Source of the DNA: Streblospio benedicti
Taxonomy: Eukaryota; Annelida; Polychaeta; Spionida; Spionidae
Length of the DNA stretch: 64,000 nt
Assembly: GCA_019095985.1 (NCBI GenBank)
Contig: CM032660.1
Location: 19,221,692-19,285,691 of the forward strand
Direction: 5' to 3'
The notes under the pieces were generated by a model. That model was not told where the DNA came from. It was given only the letters and a program-made list of their open reading frames with translations, and did no database searches. The position numbers and the translations under genes were made by a program. Positions within the stretch are counted from its first letter, which is position 1. Every line of letters starts with the position of its first letter. Positions 29,770-42,436 of the stretch are shown piece after piece.

Positions 29770-32700
29770 TTAAGTTGCCTGCACCGAGTCACCCTGGTGA
29801 ACAGAGAGCACATCCCCATACATTGAAAATCCTAGTAGTTCATTTGCAAACATTTCTGTTGTAATTGTATGAGGCAGATTTTGATCAATGATTTCGCCTG
29901 CTTCAGTTGGGTCAAATTCTTGCTCTTCTCCACTTCCACCTTCCGGATTATAACCCAACAAGGTTGTTAGATATTCAGCCAATTCCATTTCTGTCATATG
30001 CTCCCCTAAAAAAGAAACACTATTTTTACATCTTTTCAATGGATTGATTATATACTTAGCCATCATGCACGCATTTTTTTTTCTAAGAAGTGAGATACAC
30101 ATGATCACAAATTTGCTCACGAAATAAAGTATCTGAAAAGATATAAATAGAACATATATTTAACCTCTGTTTTGCAGGATATCCAGCATTTCTCCCCTTT
30201 CAATAGCCATTTGTTCATCATCCATTGGAGTACCAAGAACATCAAATGCCCACATTAACTTTTCTGGTTCAAGACCAAACGCTGGCCGGTGATTAATATA
30301 CACTGAAATAGACAGAAGGCAAAGTTATTAGATAAAATTATCTTCTTGGTAAGCATTATATAGAATTACAAGAAGCAGAGAATCTCATCTATTTCAGTTC
30401 ACTATTTATACAATGTACTTACATTTGATAAAATTTCCTAAATCAATGTCAGTGGTATACTGTCCTGTTTCAACATAGGTGCTGTATTTCACTTCATTTA
30501 ACATGTCTTCAATCTAAAAGTATGATGTAATATGATTCAATCCTTCCTCTTTTGTATTATTTCTATCATTTAGGAATACATACAAAAAAGTGGTGCGGAA
30601 ACAAAATTACAAATAAATCATACCTCTTGTTCAGAAGGATAAAATCCAAGAGCTCTCATTACGAATGGAACCTCAGTCAATGGTATAGTTGTACTTATGC
30701 TTCTTGTCTCGGTTGTATCAACCCCTTGACTGAAAATGTAATTTTCAATGATAATTATGAGAGCTATCATTAAATATATAACATATATATGTGTATCAAT
30801 CAGCAGCAAATTATCGTCAGCCATATAATTAACCATACTCAGTCAACTTAAGTTCCCTTTCCTATTTTATTTCTATTCTCAAATGTTCATGTTGTCTTTA
30901 CAAAATTATCCATATAAATGGTCCAATGTCAAGAATGAAATGTGCATATTTTCCAAGAGAATAAATTGCATTATTTATCATTATCCATACATTGATGCAA
31001 TACATTTTATGGTAATGGTTTATAAATTACATGTATAGCTCTTTAAAAACTTGAGTTTCAAACACGTAAAAGTGCTCACTTATTGGAACATCTTGGCCTA
31101 TATAAACTAAACTAGCATAAAATAAATATGCCGAAAGTTAAAAACTGTTGTGTTATTAAAAAAAAAAACTGTTAGCCATAATTAATTGAGAACAGTCTTA
31201 AATGCAGAAGCAAAGAAATGTAATTTTTATATCATTAACAATTAGCAAAGGAATATGAAGCGAAAAGTCAATACTTAAATTCTAAGAACTAAAATGAAAT
31301 AATGAAATTAAAAAAAAACTTGTTCAATTGAAATTTAAAGTAGCAAAAACACAGCCTACTTTTCTTCGCCATTCAGCTTGCTATGATCAGTTGAAGATGT
31401 TATTGTCAGTAAAATGGTTAAGATGATGACAATGATGATGAAGATGATATATGAAAATGTAAATGTGTAATATTCTATTAAGTGCATGATCAGACAACTT
31501 TACAAATAATGAGCAATAACAATAGATGACTTTCATCACTAGCCGACTAAAATATTTGCGATTAGTTTAAACATTAAGATTGCTGTATCATATTTTCCCA
31601 CTTCCTGTCAGCACTTTTACAAGCAACATGGGGATCTTCAGGTCAACATGACACTGCCTCCACCAGGAAGTAATGTTGGCTCAGCAGTGCTATATGCAGG
31701 CATCAAACCTGAACACGGATAGCTTTTCTGGGTATCAGAAAGGGTGGATTGAAGAGGGTACTATACTATAAACTTCATAACTGACTAATAGTTGATAATA
31801 AAGTGATTTTTTAATTAATAGTGATAAGTAATAATTACAATCAAATACATTGTTAATAAATACATGTACATGTAATTTTTGTGTTAGTCAAACATGATAA
31901 AGATCTTTTGGCTATGATAAAAAAGTACTTGCAACAATAGCTTTATTTAGTTTTTACCAAATTAAGTTACCTTCTAAGCTGGGCATAGTAGAAGTAATCT
32001 TCTAATTCTCTAAATAAGTCTCCATCTCTTCCTCCATCTAAAAGTCCATAGAATGGAACAAGATCTGCACCTCCAAGTTTTGATTGAGCCTCTAATGCTC
32101 TAAAAATAAGATCGTAGGATTTATCAAAGTGTCAAAAGTACATGTATGATGCTTATAGAAGTTACAGTAGCAGATGCTAAAATTGAGTGATTAACATTCT
32201 ATATGACTTATGTACCAGGTATAATGTAGGATTTTGCTGTGCACAATGATTGGGTCAACTGTGACCATTTACATGTATGCTCTGATTTATTTTTACAATC
32301 GCAGGTGATCATTGCACATTTTCTTTGTTCGCTAACTTTGAGAGAGAGTCAATGACCAGTACAGTTTTGTCCCAGTGAAAATAAAATCAGTCAGAAAATA
32401 AAAATGATCACTACCAAATGTTCTGAACTACAGAGCTGAATTTAATAGTTGAAAGCTTACGATACCATACTTACACAACATTAACTTCCCACATGTGCAC
32501 AGTTGCATCTTGGCCACCGGCAGTAAATAGGTACTTCCCATCATGACTTGTACAAAGATTAGCCACCTAAAATGAATAGAAAGAAACTTACACCCGATTT
32601 ATAAGCCTAATAAATTCTGGAAGTTGAAAAAAGGCATAGCATATATTGTCCATAATTTTCTCACAAACTATGTAAATGGTTATAAATGAAACCATCTTTA

Positions 32701-35700
32701 GCAATTGATACAATCTAAATACACCAAAGAAAATAAGACTAACGCCTTGTGAGTGTGCGATGAGTGCACAAGCATTGTGCGGGTTTCCGTCTAGCGGCAA
32801 AGCATGCAGACCGACTTTGTCAACCGTGATGTAAGCCATATATCTCTTGTCTTTTACTTCATCCGCTGTAGGCAGGGTTACAATTCTGTAAAATTATAAT
32901 ATATTTCAAGTTAAATCCTATAGAAATAGATGCAGACTTGTTTGAATTGTTTTTCTTTCCATTGCACCGCCCCTTATCTGTTTGGACTGGAGATGCTTTA
33001 TAAACTCAGAAAAATGATTAGTATTAAATGAGATGCATAAATATTAATTAAGATATATTAATTCAATAAGATATTACTTACTTTTGCAGAGGACTACCGT
33101 ATGTTGGTCCTAGAAGTGTTTTCCTGCACATCTTAGTGGTGGCATTATAAAGTTTAAATTTGAACTGGTCGTTTGCAGTTACAATGAAACTTTCTTTTGT
33201 TACTGGTGGATACCAAGTACAGCACAATGGCACGGCACTCTGCTCAATTCGGTCTGAACTCATTATCACAATATTGTCCTTGTCTGTCTTTTCTAGGTCA
33301 TACTCAACCTTGAACGAAATAATAATCATATAAAACATATACAAAATAAGCAAGTACTTATGTTAATATGAACTGCTTAATTTTGCAACAATGATAGTTT
33401 CCTGCTTTGTACTTACCAACATTCTATCTTCTCCTAAAGAAAGAAGTCTTGGAGTATCAGAATCAAGAACAATTCCAAACATAATGTCAACAATAAGTTT
33501 GTAGTGAGCTCTGTATCTTCCTATATACATGTACGGTTCAACATCTCTTCCATATTCTCGCCTATATATAGTTGTTGTGTTGTCTGCATCCTACACAAAT
33601 AATGTAGAAAATAAAAACATTTATCAAACAGGTATATGGTTTTATGAAAATTCTGTTTCTCAACATTCTTTGCAACTCCTATTTTCATTAAAAATATACA
33701 TCAAAATTTAATCTTTATGGAATTAAATAACAAAAGAAGAACCAATAGCACTTACTGCAGTTGCAATGAACTTGCAGTCATGAGAAAATGCTACATGAGT
33801 GATTGCATCTTTAGAATATCTGAATGGTTCTTTCAAAATATCGTCAAGCGTGATTGCATCAAGGATTCTTAGTGCACCGTTTGTAAAGCCAACAGCTGTA
33901 AATATAATACATATTAACTATAGTGACATAACACTGCAACCAGCCATCCAAAAGTGTGCCCAGTGTAAATGAAGGCCCACTCCTAAATCTGAACCATCTC
34001 AAAATCTGGACTTCCAACACAAAAGTAAATACATATCTAAGTAAAAAGCCCCACTATAAATTTGACAATCTGAAAACCAATATGGAATAGGTGGTGGGAT
34101 GATCGATCATCTACAGTATTACATATGAACGCTTATGAATAGAAAATACTCTAGTTTGCATTTGTAAGCTCACTTTTGATATATATATAAACTGCCACAC
34201 TTCCATTTACAATTTTTACCTATGAAATCTCCTTTAGGATCATATGTGCAGCAACGAATCATCCCGCGGTCAAAGATTCGAGATACAATGACCTCTCTGT
34301 CAAATAGAGAAAGAAACATTATCCTTTCCATTTTGTTTTCAATTATTGATAAATATGACCTATGAAAATAATGTGTTTTTTTAGTGCAAATTTGATTTTT
34401 AAAGAATTTTTATGTATTTATTATGCCAACTTACTTTTGATCATAATCCCAAACTTTCAGAAGTCCTGAGTATCCTCCGACAACAAGTCTTGGTCTAAAC
34501 AAAGCACATGTAGAAACAAATGAAAAGTTAACTTAAGTAATAATTTTTTAATCAACTCTTGTCAAAAAATATAAAAATACAAACAGTCAGTTTTTGTGAT
34601 TAAAAAAAATTACTTATTTAAAATGGTTATAAAATGTACTCACTCATATGGATGGGGAGACAGAGCATGAACTGCGGCATCATGGTCTTTGTGAACAATC
34701 TTTAAAATAATTACAGATTCTTATTAGATTCAAGAGTAATTACAAGAAACATGAAATTTTCATTTATTGACCTTTGCTATGATATAAATATTTCAAATCA
34801 TTACTAGGTGCATATTGCATTTGTTAAGAGGCTTTTTGATATCATGTATAATTTATAGGCACATTCAAATCAAAATCTTACGTGGACTTCGGTTCCCTCG
34901 GTTGTGACGTGAGCATAGATGGCATTCGTTGTACCAACAACAAAGTCACGAATTACGAATGGCCTGGCAGCTATAGTGGCATCATTGGGATATTTGCCTC
35001 CTTCTTTCAAGCTAAACATAAGTCATATAGCAATGTTACTATCAATTTTAGCAATGATGCTCATTTGCAGATTCCATATATTTAGTATGTTGGATGTAAA
35101 ACCTACTAGGTATCAAACTGTGGAAGATAGGCAAAAGTCAATGAATTTACTGGACCGAGATGGAAGTCTTGATACCAATTGAGAAGCTTCAGATTTTGGT
35201 CAAAGAATTTCACATGACCTTGAACATCGCCAACAACTATAAATCTGGAAAAAAAAGTTATATGTATCAAAATTTAATATAATTTACTGCTTGACATCAC
35301 CATAACAAAGAAAAATGAAAGAGTACCAGATATCTAAACCTATGTACAATTTTTTAATGTAAATTCCAAGAATGGAAATATTGATATGAATATATGTATA
35401 TGGGAAAAAAATTGGAATCTTATAACTCACTTACTCGTCAGTAGTAGTCAATACACTTAATCCCCGATCCTGCAGCTTCACAAGCTTAAGGGCTTTTTTA
35501 TCTGGCCCAGACTCATCAGCAGTACCTATAAAACAAAGAATTATTTATATAAACAAAGTGATAAAAATATATAAAATATAATACAATAAAATCAATAAAT
35601 AATACAATTATAAAGCCAATACAATAAAAGAATACAAGCCACACCCTCAAATTTAGGAATAGTGAAGGCCTATAGATCCATTAAATTTAGTATTTGATTG

Positions 35701-38680
35701 ATTGATTGATTGATTGATCAATTAATTGATAAATCAAAATCAATAATTTACCTCACCACTAATGACTGATTTTTCAAAGTTTTATATATTTATTGCATGG
35801 AAAATAAAAAAAATACCTCTAGTCACTGGTTTGTTAGTGTCCCAGCAAACCAGGTTACCAACTGAAGTGGCAGTTAGAGCACGGTTGGAATTTCTCATGA
35901 AGATAGTTTGGCTGAATCTTCCAACTTGCTTGTTGAAATCATCATCAGTTAATGCCGGTGCCTTGTGCTCTATAGTTTTACTCTTCAAGTCCTGCACAAA
36001 TTGATTCTAATTTAGATGCAAATACCATAAACAAACATAAGCAGCCTCAGAGTAAAATTGATTTGGAGGAAGGTATGTGTACATGCAAAAAGGACCAAGC
36101 TTTTAATGAAAATGTGCACTTGAAGTTACTTAATACTATATACATATACATGTACGATAAGTTTGTTCAATCAACAAAATGTAAGAAAAATGATAGGAGT
36201 TAGTACCCATTGGTAGAAGACCACTTGAGATTCACTGTTCGATACAATTTGATATGGATTCTCAGGGTTAAAATGCAAATATGTCTGGAAAAAAACAGAA
36301 AATAAATTAGAATGGTGCAGACAAAAAAAAATCAATGTGTTAAATTTGTCAAGCATATAGCTATAACAACTTAGTCTTGCATAACAAAAGGGTTGAAAAT
36401 ATATTCATATATGATTTGTTCGAATTGAGTAAAATTTTAAAATTTTATATAAATGTACCCAGAACAATATAGCATAATCCATAATCATTAGATCATAAAA
36501 ATGATCTCACCTGTACCCCGTAAGACGAATCCAATGTTACTGAGCAAATTGGACTGTCACTTTCTACTGTCCAATCCCACACAGATAAAGTCTGCAACGG
36601 AATAACATATATTCTTGATTAATATATTCTATTCAGTTACATTTGTGTACTAAAAGTGAAAAAATTGCTGAAGCAATTTGATATTAAATATTAAAGCATT
36701 TGTAAGTTTTATAAGGTGCTTTACATTGGCAGTACCTGATTTTCTTCCGTACTTAATGTTGCAAGATACTTTGCATCCGGTGTTAGAGCAACAGCAACTA
36801 CACCATAAGGATGTGGTTCAAATATAGTGCGTACTGGGGTGCTGGAATTAAGAATTGTTATCATATAAAAAGACAAGTATAAACTTATACTGAATATTAT
36901 GTGGGTCATTGTAAAATAAGCTAAATACTTTTACAAAACATAAAATTTTAAAAGATTCTAGGATTGTGTAAAAACTTTAAACTCATATTTTTTACAATCA
37001 TAACTAAGTTTTATAAAAACAATAACAGGTTTGAATTCTATGTAACCATTATTTATCTTTTTTGAGTTGAACTATGATGGAATTGAATGTAATCAAAGAG
37101 CAAGCATACCAAGTCAAAGAATCCCATACAATAATCATGTTGTCTTCTCCACAGTCTCCAGTAACCACCCAGCGTTTGTCAGCACTTGTGCATGTGCATG
37201 TCAATGCATTAGACTATATGAAATCAGAAGCATAGAATAATCACATTTGAACATTTTATACATTCATGCATATAGTTGTACAGTACAACCTTTTCTAACT
37301 GGACACATTGGATGGATGGACATTTCAATAATTGAATTTACGTATAATAGAGGGATATAGATGGGGTCCGAATGACAAAAGCGATTACTAAAACAACACA
37401 ATGGATGATAAATTGACATAATATTTTCATAAAATACCCTTTTTAATTACTCATTCATCTAGAACTTATAGATCAATATTATGACAATAATTTGATTGAA
37501 CACCATTTTATAGCCTGTGCACTAGCCATATAGCTATATTTTATGATAATATTATTTATATCAATTAAATCATGCGGTTTTGCTCACTAGTACAAAACCA
37601 AAACAAAGGGCATTGCCTGGGGAAATCCTGCCAAAATGCAGGGTGCGTTGTATTCATCCACTCTCGTGGTTCAATAATCAGCCAGTACTTCGAGTCCATA
37701 TCTGATCTGCCCATGTTCATATCCAGAAAAATGGAAATATAGACGAGGGTTCGGATAATGGAATAATTTGGATGAAGGATATACAAAAATGTACAGATAA
37801 AAAAGGTTGTACTATATTGGGATTTAATTTTATGCAAAATTATTGAATGAGTAATGATGTAGCATTAACAAATTGGGATATACATTTCAAAAATACTAAA
37901 ATTTTACAAAGTACCAGTATACGTAATTGGTAATTTAGAAAAAAATATATATATATATATATACTTACATGTCCTTGAAGCAACTGCTGTTTGTTGGTTT
38001 CAATGTCATAAAGAACTCCTGTATGAGCGCATGCATAAAATATCATCTTTCTTGTGTCGTCAGTAACATTGATTACAGGAATGCTTCTATTCATTCCAAA
38101 TGACCAAACCATGTTCTGAAAAAGGAACAAATTTTATAACAAAATGTATGATGAATGTTATGATCCTAATTATTCTAAAATACAAATTGTATTGATATCA
38201 TGAGACTTAAGTTAAATTCAGCTAGGTTAACAAGATTATAAAAAAAACACACTGAATATATCAACATCATAATAATGATACAACCATGCTTGCAATTAGT
38301 TTGGGCATGGCGTACTTCAGAGCATAAACATGAATTGATCAAGTTATAACTTTGATTTCCTCTTTATCAATTTTTGTAATCAAAATGTAAAAAAGACATG
38401 ATGACTTTCTAAAGTACACATTTTTTGGACTATTATCATTTGCGAAATGAAGATGAAAAAAGTTAGAATGCTTATTATGCTTGTGTTATGCAACAACATA
38501 ATCAACATTCCATAATGCAGCAGTTTTTGCACAGTTTTAGCATAGTAGAAAATCCCACTTACTAAGGCATTAGAGGACACATTTGTTGTTCCATTCTCTT
38601 CTTCTTTTTTGTTCAATCCCCCCTTTATTGGTGGTGGAGCAGGAATATTTGCATCGGGCACTGTTTCCTCATCTGCCATT
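29770..38680 (-). CDS. CFAP251: CFAP251 (WDR66) cilia and flagella protein, 23 coding exons
   Basis: WD-repeat protein of the calmodulin- and spoke-associated complex at the base of radial spoke 3 in motile cilia and sperm tails. Coding exons (minus): 38679-38563, 38115-37969, 37213-37110, 36841-36736, 36591-36511, 36284-36207, 35991-35817, 35525-35435, 35244-35119, 35011-34882, 34699-34644, 34494-34435, 34296-34220, 33895-33756, 33590-33417, 33308-33082, 32885-32744, 32566-32475, 32099-31971, 30729-30624, 30513-30423, 30302-30165, 30005-29770. They sum to 941 codons (940 aa), with agreeing phases. WD signatures include [53 protein letters not shown] and [16 protein letters not shown]. The last 190 residues ([17 protein letters not shown] to [19 protein letters not shown]) look like paired calmodulin-type EF-hands with degenerate loops. 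Human CFAP251 is longer because of a Glu-rich N-terminus missing here. An acceptor directly before the ATG implies a 5' non-coding exon. Confidence 0.94.
35693..35722. repeat. (TTGA)n microsatellite
   Basis: About six TTGA/TGAT units in a CFAP251 intron. This is simple slippage repeat. Confidence 0.85.
37273..37820. mobile_element. Pogo/Tigger-like non-autonomous DNA element in CFAP251 intron 2
   Basis: The left end CAGTACAACCTTTTCTAACT is inverted at the right end as a version of AAAAAAGGTTGTACT. The arms also share GGATATAGAT-type and GAATGAC-type stretches. A CAGTA-AACC start with TA flanks is typical of pogo/Tigger terminal repeats. The interior has only a short ORF of no known similarity. 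Confidence 0.6.
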
Positions 38681-40584
38681 CTACAACAGAAAATTTCAAA
38701 TGTGTTAATGCACATAGCTTTCATGATAATATTAACATTAGTTTCAGTTTAATAGGGATGACTGATAAGAGAATCTATTCCTGTGAAGCAGAGTGCTCCA
38801 TTTTGAATATACAAAGAGAGGGCCTGTAACAAAATCCTGTAACAATAGGATCAAATATTACCATGGACAGGGGATTGCTGAGATTGAAGACGAGTGTAGT
38901 AGGAATCGAATGACATCCCCACCCATTGTGTGTAATTAGTAAATTGAATGAACCCCAAAGCAAGGTAAGAAAATGAGTCACTCAATATAAAATAATTTGT
39001 CCCAAACTGAAGGAAAATAGAACCTTGTTTACAAACAAAATTGAGTGACCCCGCTTTTGTTGGTCCTCATCTTCCTGTGACTGTCAGCACGAGTGATTTA
39101 CTAATCAAGCCATGGGCCACCATATACATGCATCACATACCATGCATCACTCAGATATCAATTATCGGCATTATATTTAGCATCAACTATCGGCGGGACA
39201 TCCGTGGGACATCCCCCAATAATCTTCAATGTACCACAGATGCCCATATTTGTCTACGGATGTTTATGTGGCACCGGAATAGATATCAGTCATTTTAAAT
39301 GCCTGTGGGACATCGGAATAGACATCGGTCATTTTTAACTCCTATAAATTTCACTGATGTCTATGCCATCCAACAATGCTCTACGGGCACATATATAGGT
39401 GACATATGCCAACCACCAACAGTGGGAGTACCAGAGGCATATGTTAAAACTCACATCGATGGCACATCCTTTAGTCTGATGCCTAATTTGACTGGGATGT
39501 TAATTATGATCATCTGGGATAATCATTATGATGATTAATTTCATTTATCTGTATCTGTATAAATACACTGCTAAAAGTCCATGAGGCACTTGGCAGCGGG
39601 AGAGAGAGAAGCAATCCTGTTACTGCATGCTCTGCAGCATGTCATCCTGGAAGATGTACAATGTCAATGACTGGACGGTGTTGTCTTCCAGCTGGTTCCA
39701 GTCTCTAACAGTTCTTACAAAGAACGAGTTCCGGTGTACTGCTCTGAGCGAGAGTGTGGAACAATGAACGGTCTACTGTTCGTTCTTGCAGAGAAACGAA
39801 CGATATTGTCACTCTGAAAGTCTGCAAATGTCTTGGCCCGGATGGGCCGTTTGCCTGGTCTTACTGGGGTAAGAAACGAGTCTGGAGTTAGGGCCGGAAC
39901 CATCCCATCCATCATCTTCTGCCTTGCGGAAACGTTAGTTTATATCGCCGTATTGGATACGCAAGGAAAGTATGATTACGCATAATGTAAAGAATATCCG
40001 GCGGACTCTTCGTAAGTACAAATCTATAGTATTTATTTTGTTAAAAATGATATTTTGCTACCTTTATTTTTGTTGAACTGATCACTAGGGTAACAACTGT
40101 ACCGCACATAGGTTCGAATTGACCTACTTTTACAGCAGCTTCATTCGCGATCATTATTGGGTTTGTTGATCCCTGCGTCTTGTATCAGACTAAAAACAAT
40201 TCGTGGATAAAGGTTAATATTTATAACATCATTTGCCAACAATCGGCTAAGAAAAGTAACTAAAACAAAATAAAATCTGTTATATTAATTAAATCATGCC
40301 AATAATCGACTTTTTGTGATACATATATCTATAGCCATTATTTACATATCATTTCGTGTTTATTTATAAACACATAACGTAATTCCCATTACATATTTTA
40401 AAACATATACCAAAGTACTTCTATTATCGCTCACATGTGGTGTCAACATTTGTACTGTATAAGGAAATAGAAGACCTGAAAACACATATTTGACCATCTA
40501 TACATATTATAACACAATGCATGTTCGTACATAGGAATATACACGTACATGCTTTTAAATTGTAGGTCGGATTGACTAGTTAAG
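38681..40584. other. Divergent intergenic region between CFAP251 and TRDMT1
   Basis: Holds CFAP251 upstream sequence, a near-tandem pair of units of about 42 bp at 39250-39340 (GGACATCGGAATAGACATC type), a LINE 3'-end fragment (39600-39920) and the TRDMT1 5' flank. No host exon was recognised, though a CFAP251 5' non-coding exon is expected here. Confidence 0.45.
39600..39920 (-). mobile_element. LINE 3' end fragment (tail of reverse-transcriptase ORF)
   Basis: Read on the minus strand, the frame gives FADFQSDNIVRFSARTNSRP and then HSRSEQY, with RNSFFVRTVRDWNQL in a neighbouring frame. The form RNSFF-RT-R-WN-L is the conserved end of jockey/CR1-type non-LTR polyproteins. Only this tail remains, and it is frameshifted. 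Confidence 0.7.
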
Positions 40585-41721
40585 ATGGCAAAACAACCTT
40601 TATTAAAAGTGCTGGAGTTGTATAGCGGCATTGGTGGAATGCATTATGCATTGAGAGAAAGTGGTGTCGACCATGAAATTGTTGCAGCTGTTGATATCAA
40701 CACAACAGCAAATGAAATATATAAGCACAACTACTCAGATACAAATTTACTAACACGATCTATTGAATCGTTGTCGAAAAGTGAGCTTGATAAGCTTGCT
40801 CCAAATACCATCATGATGAGTCCCCCTTGTCAACCCTATTGTAGAGTTGGAAAACAGATGGATATTGAAGATCCAAGGACTAAATCATTTATATACCTGA
40901 TGGATGTGATACCAAAGCTAGCTACTCCAGTAACATACATTCTTGTGGAAAATGTCAAAGGATTTGATACATCACTTTCTAGAGACCTATTGATTAAGAT
41001 GTTGAATGACAATGGTTATGATTTTCAAGAATTTCTGCTGAGTCCATTGCAGTTTGGAATACCTAATTCGAGGCTTCGCTATTATTTATTGGCAAAGAAA
41101 AGTCCCTTGAAGTTCAATTTTGATGTTGAAAAAGCCATTCGCGCAAATATACCAGATTTTGCCAACCAATATTTAGTTCACATTCAAAAAAATTATGTGA
41201 ATAATGAACATGAATTATCTGTTTCAAAAATGTCCGAGTTAGCAAATGAGGAAACAAATCATTATGAGGAATATCATAAACTCTGCCGCCCTCTTAGCTT
41301 TTATTTAGAAAAGGAAAATGAGAGTACCATGGAAAAATATATGATACCTGATAAATTTTTAAAAAGGTTTTGGGTGATGGACATTGTTACTGGTGAAAAT
41401 CAGAACTCATGCTGTTTCACCAAAAGATACGGACATCATATTGAAGGTGCAGGTTCTATTATACAGATGAATTTAAAGCCAGAGAAAGATCTACTTGCAT
41501 ATAAACAACAACGTGTTTATAATGATGAAGTAGAGAATGCTGTAAGAGAGAGGAAATTGCGTTTCTTTTCTCCAAGAGAAATTGCTAATCTGTTGTGTTT
41601 TCCACCTGATTTTGAACTACCTCCAAGTATTGGCACTATTCAAGGATACAGAACTCTAGGGAACAGTCTAAATGTACATGTTGTTTCTGTTCTTACCAAA
41701 ATTATGTTATATGGTGACTGA
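40585..41721 (+). CDS. TRDMT1: TRDMT1/DNMT2 tRNA cytosine-5 methyltransferase, intronless
   Basis: DNMT2 methylates C38 of tRNA-Asp and some other tRNAs. It is a single 378-residue ORF (human 391). Motif I is LELYSGIGGMHYAL near residue 10. Motif IV is MSPPCQPYCRVGKQ with catalytic Cys about 82. ENVKGF (Glu about 122) is motif VI, and SRLRYYLLAKK is motif VIII. The DNMT2-specific CFT signature is NSCCFTKRYG. The end RFFSPREIANLLCFPPDFE and GYRTLGNSLNVHVVSVL is motifs IX-X. Every catalytic motif is intact. The absence of introns is striking, because neighbouring genes have many and vertebrate TRDMT1 has about eleven exons. Either a retrocopy replaced the parent or introns were lost in this lineage. 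PPCQPY has Tyr where the family usually has Phe. Confidence 0.97.
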   Translation: MAKQPLLKVLELYSGIGGMHYALRESGVDHEIVAAVDINTTANEIYKHNYSDTNLLTRSIESLSKSELDKLAPNTIMMSPPCQPYCRVGKQMDIEDPRTKSFIYLMDVIPKLATPVTYILVENVKGFDTSLSRDLLIKMLNDNGYDFQEFLLSPLQFGIPNSRLRYYLLAKKSPLKFNFDVEKAIRANIPDFANQYLVHIQKNYVNNEHELSVSKMSELANEETNHYEEYHKLCRPLSFYLEKENESTMEKYMIPDKFLKRFWVMDIVTGENQNSCCFTKRYGHHIEGAGSIIQMNLKPEKDLLAYKQQRVYNDEVENAVRERKLRFFSPREIANLLCFPPDFELPPSIGTIQGYRTLGNSLNVHVVSVLTKIMLYGD

Positions 41722-42436
41722 ATACAAATTACTTATTGTTTATCATGATTTAATTTAATTGTCATAAAGATTATGATAATGAATAATATTTTTGATCTCT
41801 ATGCATTATTTTAATGATGGATCTTAAAAGACTAAGTTGTATCAAGATAAAATATAATAGTACATAAAATAAAATTATATTCCTTTACTTGTTTTTTCAT
41901 GAACTTTTCTTGGGCAAAAATACTGACATGTTTCCAACACAAAAAACTTAAGCATAAGCCCTTAACCGCTCTCTGATCTTTATTATCTTTAATTAGTTTA
42001 AATAACATTCACAGTCACCCAAAGTTTTACAGGCTTGCCTAAAAATTTCAAAATGCACAGAATTCTTGGAATTGTAACATAATCAAGTGTTCTTCATAAT
42101 GGGTCACGTATCTAAGCATGCCAGTCTACTGTTAATGTATTTTAAATACTTAGAAAATACCCCCTAAATATTTTACTAATTATTTATTTCACTGCTTTGT
42201 ATAAAACATACAATTTCAACTTCCTTTTCCAAATCATAAATGACAAAACAAACTTGGGACTGTCTTAAGCAATGCCTATTCATCTTTTAAGTTTTAATGG
42301 TTACATTTTAGCGACCAAACATTTTTTATTTTGTGAAGAGCCTTTCAAAATGTGATGTTATAGAAAGGGGGGGGGCTTTAAGTACGCAAACTTAGTTATG
42401 GGAAGACATATATCTTTTACAATTTATCTAGGTTAA
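41722..42436. other. Convergent 3' spacer
   Basis: AT-rich sequence between the stops of TRDMT1 (plus) and the unrecognised minus-strand gene. An AATAAA-type signal near 41870 probably belongs to TRDMT1. A run of nine G lies near 42366. No gene was seen. Confidence 0.5.

Noticed and set aside
39041-39538. Pair of ORFs upstream of TRDMT1
   Set aside because: The sequence contains near-tandem units of about 42 bp. No splice support or protein likeness.
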